Shown: piece after piece, positions 59,839 to 64,000 of the stretch | Layout of the letters: each line of letters starts with the position of its first letter | Numbering within the stretch: position 1 is the first letter of the stretch | NCBI RefSeq assembly: GCF_018336155.1 | Contig: NZ_JAGYHF010000007.1 | Location: 248,001-312,000 of the forward strand | Reading direction: 5' to 3' | DNA length: 64,000 nt | Source of the DNA: Pseudomonas rustica | GTDB taxonomy: Bacteria > Pseudomonadota > Gammaproteobacteria > Pseudomonadales > Pseudomonadaceae | The notes under the pieces: model-generated | Databases searched by the model: none | The model's input: the letters and a program-made list of their open reading frames with translations, nothing else | Told to the model about the DNA's origin: nothing | Made by a program: the position numbers and the translations under genes

Positions 59839-60170
59839 GCCTGATGTCAAAAGCCCCTCACCCTAGCCCTCTCCCGGAGGGAGAGGGGACTGATTGGGGG
59901 TGGCCGAAGTTTTACGCCGACCTGGAGGTGCTGTGCTGAATCCGGGATTTGCTCGGTTCGTGTTTTTCCACATCCGGGATTTGCTCGGTTCGTGCAGTGC
60001 CAAATCCATAATCGACCCGGTTCTTCAGGTCGATGTCATTCGCCAGACACCTCGGTCGGCCCCCTCTCCCTCCGGGAGAGGGCTGGGGTGAGGGTGGCGC
60101 TTCAAAGTCGATAGAACTTCCAGCCCAGCGCCAGCCTCATAGCTAACAAGCCCCCCATTGTGGTCACGCC

Positions 60171-61205
60171 ATGGACCTTGTTATCGCGCGTCCCGAAGGT
60201 CTTTATTGCCCTGCGGGTGATTTCTATATTGACCCCTGGCGCCCCGTCGAGCGCTCGGTGATCACCCATGCCCACGGTGATCACGCGCGCACCGGCAATC
60301 AGCATTACCTGTCCAGCAGCGCCAGCGAAGGGATTCTCCGCGCGCGTCTGGGTCAAGACATCAACCTGCAAACCCTCGACTATGGCCAACGCCTGACCCA
60401 CCACGGCGTCACCCTCAGTTTCCACCCGGCCGGCCACGTGCTCGGTTCAGCACAAGTGCGCCTCGAATACGGTGGCGAAGTCTGGGTCGCGTCCGGCGAT
60501 TACAAGATCGAACCGGACGGCACCTGCGCCCCCTTCGAACCGGTGCGCTGCCACACCTTCATCACTGAATCGACCTTCGGCCTGCCGATCTATCGCTGGC
60601 AGCCGCAAGCGCAGGTGTTCAGTGAAATCAATCAGTGGTGGTCAGCCAATATCGCCGCCGGCAAGGCCAGCGTGCTGTTCTGTTACTCGTTCGGCAAAGC
60701 CCAGCGAATCCTTCACGGCATCGACGAAAGCCTCGGCCCGATCCTCAGCCATGGCGCGGTCGAGCCGCTGAGCCGCGTGTACCGCGAGGCCGGCGTATAC
60801 CTGCCGCCGACGATCTACGCCGGCGACGTCAGCAAAAACGATCCGCTCATGCGCCAAGCCCTGGTCATCGCCCCGCCTTCTGCTGGCGGCAGCAGCTGGA
60901 TGCGCCGTTTCGGTGATTTCAGCGACGCCTTCGCCAGCGGCTGGATGCGCTTGCGCGGCACCCGTCGGCGGCGTGGTGTCGATCGCGGTTTTGTCCTCTC
61001 CGATCACGCCGACTGGCCCGGCCTGTTGTGGGCGATCAATCAAACCGGCGCCGAACGCGTGATGGTCACCCACGGCTCAATCGGCGTGCTGGTGCGCCAC
61101 TTGCGTGAGCAAGGCCTCGACGCGCAAGGCTTCAACACCGAATACGGCGATGACGAGGAAGACAACATCGCCGCCGAACCCACCGTCGCCGAGACTCCGA
61201 CATGA
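60171..61205 (+). CDS. Ligase-associated DNA exonuclease (metallo-beta-lactamase fold)
   Basis: 344 residues. The MBL metal motif is THAHGDHARTG (about 26-36), with later SFHPAGHVLGSAQV, YCYSFGKAQR-like and LSDHADWPGL motifs that resemble CPSF/Artemis nucleases. This fits the exonuclease that accompanies bacterial ATP-dependent DNA ligases in a repair cluster. Its stop overlaps the ligase start by 4 nt. Confidence 0.93.
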   Translation: MDLVIARPEGLYCPAGDFYIDPWRPVERSVITHAHGDHARTGNQHYLSSSASEGILRARLGQDINLQTLDYGQRLTHHGVTLSFHPAGHVLGSAQVRLEYGGEVWVASGDYKIEPDGTCAPFEPVRCHTFITESTFGLPIYRWQPQAQVFSEINQWWSANIAAGKASVLFCYSFGKAQRILHGIDESLGPILSHGAVEPLSRVYREAGVYLPPTIYAGDVSKNDPLMRQALVIAPPSAGGSSWMRRFGDFSDAFASGWMRLRGTRRRRGVDRGFVLSDHADWPGLLWAINQTGAERVMVTHGSIGVLVRHLREQGLDAQGFNTEYGDDEEDNIAAEPTVAETPT

Positions 61206-62890
61206 AAGCCTTCGCCGAGTTGTACGCCGAGCTCGACGCAACCACTTCCAGCAACGCCAAACTGGCGGCGATGCAAGCCTACTTCGCCCAGGCTGCACCG
61301 CAGGACGCGGCGTGGGCGGTGTATTTTTTGTCCGGCGGACGGCCTCGGCAATTGGTGCCGGTGCGGATTCTGCGCGAGATTGCCGTGGAAATGTCGGGCC
61401 TCGAACCGTGGCTTTTCGAGGAGAGCTATCAGTCGGTCGGCGATCTGGCGGAAACCATTTCGCTGGTGCTCCCGGAGAATCCGCACAGCTCTGAAGCCGG
61501 CCTCGCCGAATGGATCGAAGAAAAGCTGCTGCCGCTGCGTGGTGAAACACCCGAGTTTTTGAGCAGGCAACTGCCAACGCTGTGGGCGCAACTCGATCGA
61601 TCAAGCCTGATGCTGTGCATCAAACTGATCACCGGCAGCTTCCGCGTCGGCGTGTCGAAATTGCTCGTCACCCGCGCGCTGGCGTCGATGGCCGGCCTGG
61701 ACAGCAAACGCGTGGCGCAGCGGCTGGTGGGTTACACCGACCTGTCGAACCGCCCGAACGCCGCCAGTTACCTGAAACTGATTGCCCCGGAATCCGCCGA
61801 CGAACACGCCCAACGCGGCGGTCAGCCCTATCCGTTTTTCCTCGCCCACGCGTTGTCGCAACCGGTTGAAGAATTTGAAGCGCTGATTGGCCCGGCCAGT
61901 AATTGGCAGATTGAATGGAAATGGGACGGCATCCGCGCGCAAGTGGTCAAACGCGACGGCAAATTGTGGGTGTGGTCACGCGGCGAAGAGCTGGTCACTG
62001 AACGTTTCCCCGAGCTGGATGTGCTGGTGCACGGCTTGCCCGACGGCACGGTGATCGACGGCGAAATCGTTGTGTGGAAAAGCACTCACCCGACCACCGA
62101 AGACGCCTTCGATCCGCAATCGACAGAGCCGCCAGCAGTGCAGCCGTTTGCCCTGCTGCAACAGCGCATCGGTCGCAAAACCCTCGACAAGAAAATCCTC
62201 GAAGAAGTACCGGTGGTGGTGCTCGCCTACGACTTGCTCGAATGGCAGGGCGAAGACTGGCGCAACCAGCCGCAGGCCAAACGTCGCGCGCAACTTGAAG
62301 AGGTGATCGCAAGGTGTAACAGCCCGGTGTTGCTACCCTCCCCCGTGTTGACCGGCAGCGACTGGTTCGACCTCGCCCGCCAGCGCGAAGCCTCTCGGCG
62401 ACTGGGCGTGGAAGGCATGATGCTCAAGGCGCGGGATTCGCTGTATGGCGTCGGACGCACCAAGGACATGGGCGTGTGGTGGAAGTGGAAGGTTGATCCG
62501 TTCAGCGTCGACGCGGTGTTGATTTATGCGCAGCGCGGGCACGGTCGGCGCGCCAGTTTGTACAGCGATTACACCTTTGCCGTGTGGGACGGCCCGCCGG
62601 AGTCGAGCCAACGGGCGCTGGTGCCGTTTGCCAAGGCGTATTCGGGGCTGACGGATGCGGAGATGCGTCAGGTCGACAGCATTGTGCGCAAGACCACGGT
62701 GGAGAAATTTGGCCCGGTGAGTAGCGTGAAACCGAGTCTGGTGTTTGAGTTGGGCTTTGAAGGTATTGCCCTGTCGCGGCGGCACAAGAGCGGGATCGCG
62801 GTGCGTTTTCCGAGGATGTTGCGCTGGCGGCAGGATAAAACCGTGGAAGAAGCGGATAGCCTCGCGACCTTGCAAGATCTGTTGGCCTGA
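61202..62890 (+). CDS. ATP-dependent DNA ligase (cisplatin-response type)
   Basis: 562 residues: N-terminal DNA-binding domain (about 1-210), adenylation domain with active-site Lys240 in EWKWDGIRAQ, motif IV-like VIDGEIVVW, motif V MLKARDSLYGVG...WWKWK, and a C-terminal OB domain. In the known four-gene cluster this ligase acts with an exonuclease, an Lhr-type helicase and a phosphoesterase. Here only the exonuclease is adjacent. Confidence 0.94.
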   Translation: MKAFAELYAELDATTSSNAKLAAMQAYFAQAAPQDAAWAVYFLSGGRPRQLVPVRILREIAVEMSGLEPWLFEESYQSVGDLAETISLVLPENPHSSEAGLAEWIEEKLLPLRGETPEFLSRQLPTLWAQLDRSSLMLCIKLITGSFRVGVSKLLVTRALASMAGLDSKRVAQRLVGYTDLSNRPNAASYLKLIAPESADEHAQRGGQPYPFFLAHALSQPVEEFEALIGPASNWQIEWKWDGIRAQVVKRDGKLWVWSRGEELVTERFPELDVLVHGLPDGTVIDGEIVVWKSTHPTTEDAFDPQSTEPPAVQPFALLQQRIGRKTLDKKILEEVPVVVLAYDLLEWQGEDWRNQPQAKRRAQLEEVIARCNSPVLLPSPVLTGSDWFDLARQREASRRLGVEGMMLKARDSLYGVGRTKDMGVWWKWKVDPFSVDAVLIYAQRGHGRRASLYSDYTFAVWDGPPESSQRALVPFAKAYSGLTDAEMRQVDSIVRKTTVEKFGPVSSVKPSLVFELGFEGIALSRRHKSGIAVRFPRMLRWRQDKTVEEADSLATLQDLLA

Positions 62891-63215
62891 CCCCAATCTC
62901 CCGGACATTGATCGTTCCCACGCTCCGCGTGGGAATGCAGCCTGGGATGCTCCGCGTCCCCCCAAAAGCCAAACGCGGAGCGTCCGTTGAGGCATTCCCA
63001 CGCAGAGCGTGGGAACGATCAGCCACAAAACAGTGCATGCTTTCTGCGATGCCCATTTCCGGGCATTCAATCGCCCTCATCCCTCCCCGCCCAACCTTTT
63101 AAAACACTTGTTCGGGACTATGGTTCGGAAATTGCTACTTTCTATAGGTCGTACGCGTTCCAGTAACAATAATTCTGCGCCACAAGCGCTCATATTGGTT
63201 CTTAGGGATTGAATA
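62891..63215. other. Gap with REP palindrome before an ABC binding-protein gene
   Basis: The GATCGTTCCCACGC-type palindrome spans 62910-63020. The rest (63021-63215) is the likely promoter and leader of the next gene, with AGGGA about 8 nt before its ATG; no clear -35/-10 pair stands out. Confidence 0.6.
62910..63020. repeat. REP palindrome (GATCGTTCCCACGC family)
   Basis: Ends GATCGTTCCCACGCTCCGCG and complement with inner GCTCCGCGTCC / GGACGC-type pairing, 19 bp after the ligase stop. Confidence 0.88.
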
Positions 63216-63998
63216 ATGAAAAAAGCATTGCTGACCCTTTCTGCACTGGCGTTGTGCATGGCCGCTGGCTCCGCGCTGGCCAAGGAATACAAAGAGCTGC
63301 GCTTTGGCGTTGACCCTTCGTATGCACCGTTTGAGTCGAAAGCGGCCGACGGCAGCCTGGTGGGCTTCGACATCGACCTGGGCAACGCGATCTGCGCCGA
63401 ACTGAAGGTCAAGTGCAAGTGGGTCGAAAGTGACTTCGACGGCATGATTCCGGGCCTCAAGGCCAACAAATTCGACGGTGTGATCTCGTCGATGACCGTG
63501 ACCCCGGCCCGCGAGAAAGTCATCGACTTCTCCAGCGAGCTGTTCTCCGGCCCGACCGCTTATGTGTCGAAAAAAGGTTCGGGTATCACTGCCGACGTTG
63601 CATCGCTGAAGGGTAAAACCGTTGGCTACGAGCAAGGCACCATTCAGGAAGCCTACGCCAAAGCCGTGCTGGACAAGGCCGGCGTGAAAACCCAGGCCTA
63701 TCAGAACCAGGATCAGGTGTATTCCGACCTGACCTCCGGCCGTCTCGACGCCGGTATCCAGGACATGCTGCAAGCCGAACTGGGTTTCCTGAAGTCGCCA
63801 CAGGGCGCCGACTATGACGTCAGCAAGCCAGTCGACAACGAATTGCTGCCAGCCAAAACCGCTGTCGGTATTAAGAAAGGTAACACTGAGCTGAAGGCGC
63901 TTTTAGATAAAGGTATCAAAGCGTTACACGATGACGGCAAATACGCCGAGATTCAAAAGAAACACTTTGGCGATCTGAATCTGTACAGCGGCAAATAA
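63216..63998 (+). CDS. Polar amino-acid ABC transporter binding protein
   Basis: 260 residues. Signal peptide cleaved after SALA (about 22). The mature protein has the family 3 solute-binding pattern: LRFGVDPSYAPFESKAADGS, GFDIDLGNAICAELKVKC (signature), ESDFDGMIPGLKANKFDGVI and SSMTVTPAREKVIDFS. Closest in style to HisJ/ArgT/AotJ, so a basic amino acid such as Arg, Lys, Orn or His is likely. Permease and ATPase genes would lie beyond the window edge, only 2 bp after the stop. Confidence 0.92.
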   Translation: MKKALLTLSALALCMAAGSALAKEYKELRFGVDPSYAPFESKAADGSLVGFDIDLGNAICAELKVKCKWVESDFDGMIPGLKANKFDGVISSMTVTPAREKVIDFSSELFSGPTAYVSKKGSGITADVASLKGKTVGYEQGTIQEAYAKAVLDKAGVKTQAYQNQDQVYSDLTSGRLDAGIQDMLQAELGFLKSPQGADYDVSKPVDNELLPAKTAVGIKKGNTELKALLDKGIKALHDDGKYAEIQKKHFGDLNLYSGK

Positions 63999-64000
63999 TG

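Larger units (their letters stand above)
59645..60170. other. Repeat-filled gap after quiP
   Basis: No gene. In order: a TTCGCGAGCAAGC REP pair (59655-59746), a 64-bp copy of the quiP tail including its stop (59775-59838), a CCTCTCCC/GGGAGAGG repeat (59852-59892), a 23-bp direct repeat ATCCGGGATTTGCTCGGTTC (59940-59962, 59972-59994) and a second CCTCTCCC repeat (60060-60096). Confidence 0.85.

Noticed and set aside
77..63020. Many short repeated palindromes as a CRISPR array
   Set aside because: Copies are scattered singly or in inverted pairs between genes, never as regularly spaced direct repeats with unique spacers, and no cas genes are present.

Overview
The window is chromosomal DNA from a fluorescent Pseudomonas, most likely the P. 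fluorescens group. The evidence is the GC-rich coding sequence, a full set of Pseudomonas-type genes (PcaR regulon, BraCDEFG, QuiP, RapA, PitA, bufferin genes) and many Pseudomonas REP-type palindromes in the gaps. I see no rRNA, tRNA, CRISPR array, prophage or insertion sequence.

Layout. 0-7.3 kb: protocatechuate / beta-ketoadipate catabolism on the minus strand (pcaR, pcaK, pcaI-J-F, pcaH-G) with three PcaR-like operators. 7.3-11.8 kb: a gap with a good promoter, a small conserved gene, the phosphate transporter pitA, an ~840-bp inverted-repeat element, and a cluster of small minus-strand genes including a CcoM-like 37-residue membrane peptide. 12-17 kb: rapA, an MFS transporter and a YkgJ-type cysteine-cluster protein. 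17.3-22.8 kb: an MHYT-GGDEF-EAL c-di-GMP protein whose 3' end overlaps a 3-hydroxyisobutyrate-dehydrogenase-like gene, then a 733-residue tubulin/FtsZ-superfamily protein. 23-28.8 kb: a DUF2288 gene and the braC + braDEFG branched-chain amino-acid transporter. 28.8-29.5 kb: an AT-rich islet with a stand-alone acyl carrier protein and an unknown small protein. 29.7-32.1 kb: a bufferin (copper-binding RiPP) operon bufA-bufB-bufC-doxX. 32-39 kb: LysR/SDR pair, a lipoprotein, an FAD oxidoreductase, a cysteine-synthase-family enzyme and nhaA. 39.3-41 kb: a colicin E3-type rRNase bacteriocin with immunity genes; the toxin reading frame carries an in-frame TAA at codon 23.

41-50 kb: envelope and housekeeping genes (glycine-zipper lipoprotein, pdxH, an OmpA-like lipoprotein with WPFG repeats, an EstB-like hydrolase, an agarase-like glycoside hydrolase, SOS-type dinG). 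50-57 kb: a CopD-like protein, a Gly-rich secreted protein, two paralogous OmpA lipoproteins whose ribosome-binding sites lie inside leader hairpins, two SEC-C motif proteins, an isochorismatase-like hydrolase and yfcG. 57-64 kb: the AHL acylase quiP, a repeat-filled gap holding a duplicated quiP tail, an exonuclease/ATP-dependent ligase pair, and an amino-acid-binding protein at the right edge.

Best candidates for new biology: the tubulin-like GTPase, the interrupted E3-type bacteriocin, the SD-sequestering hairpins in front of the two OmpA paralogues, and the AT-rich acyl-carrier-protein islet. All family names come from reading motifs and recalled family sequences; no searches were run.
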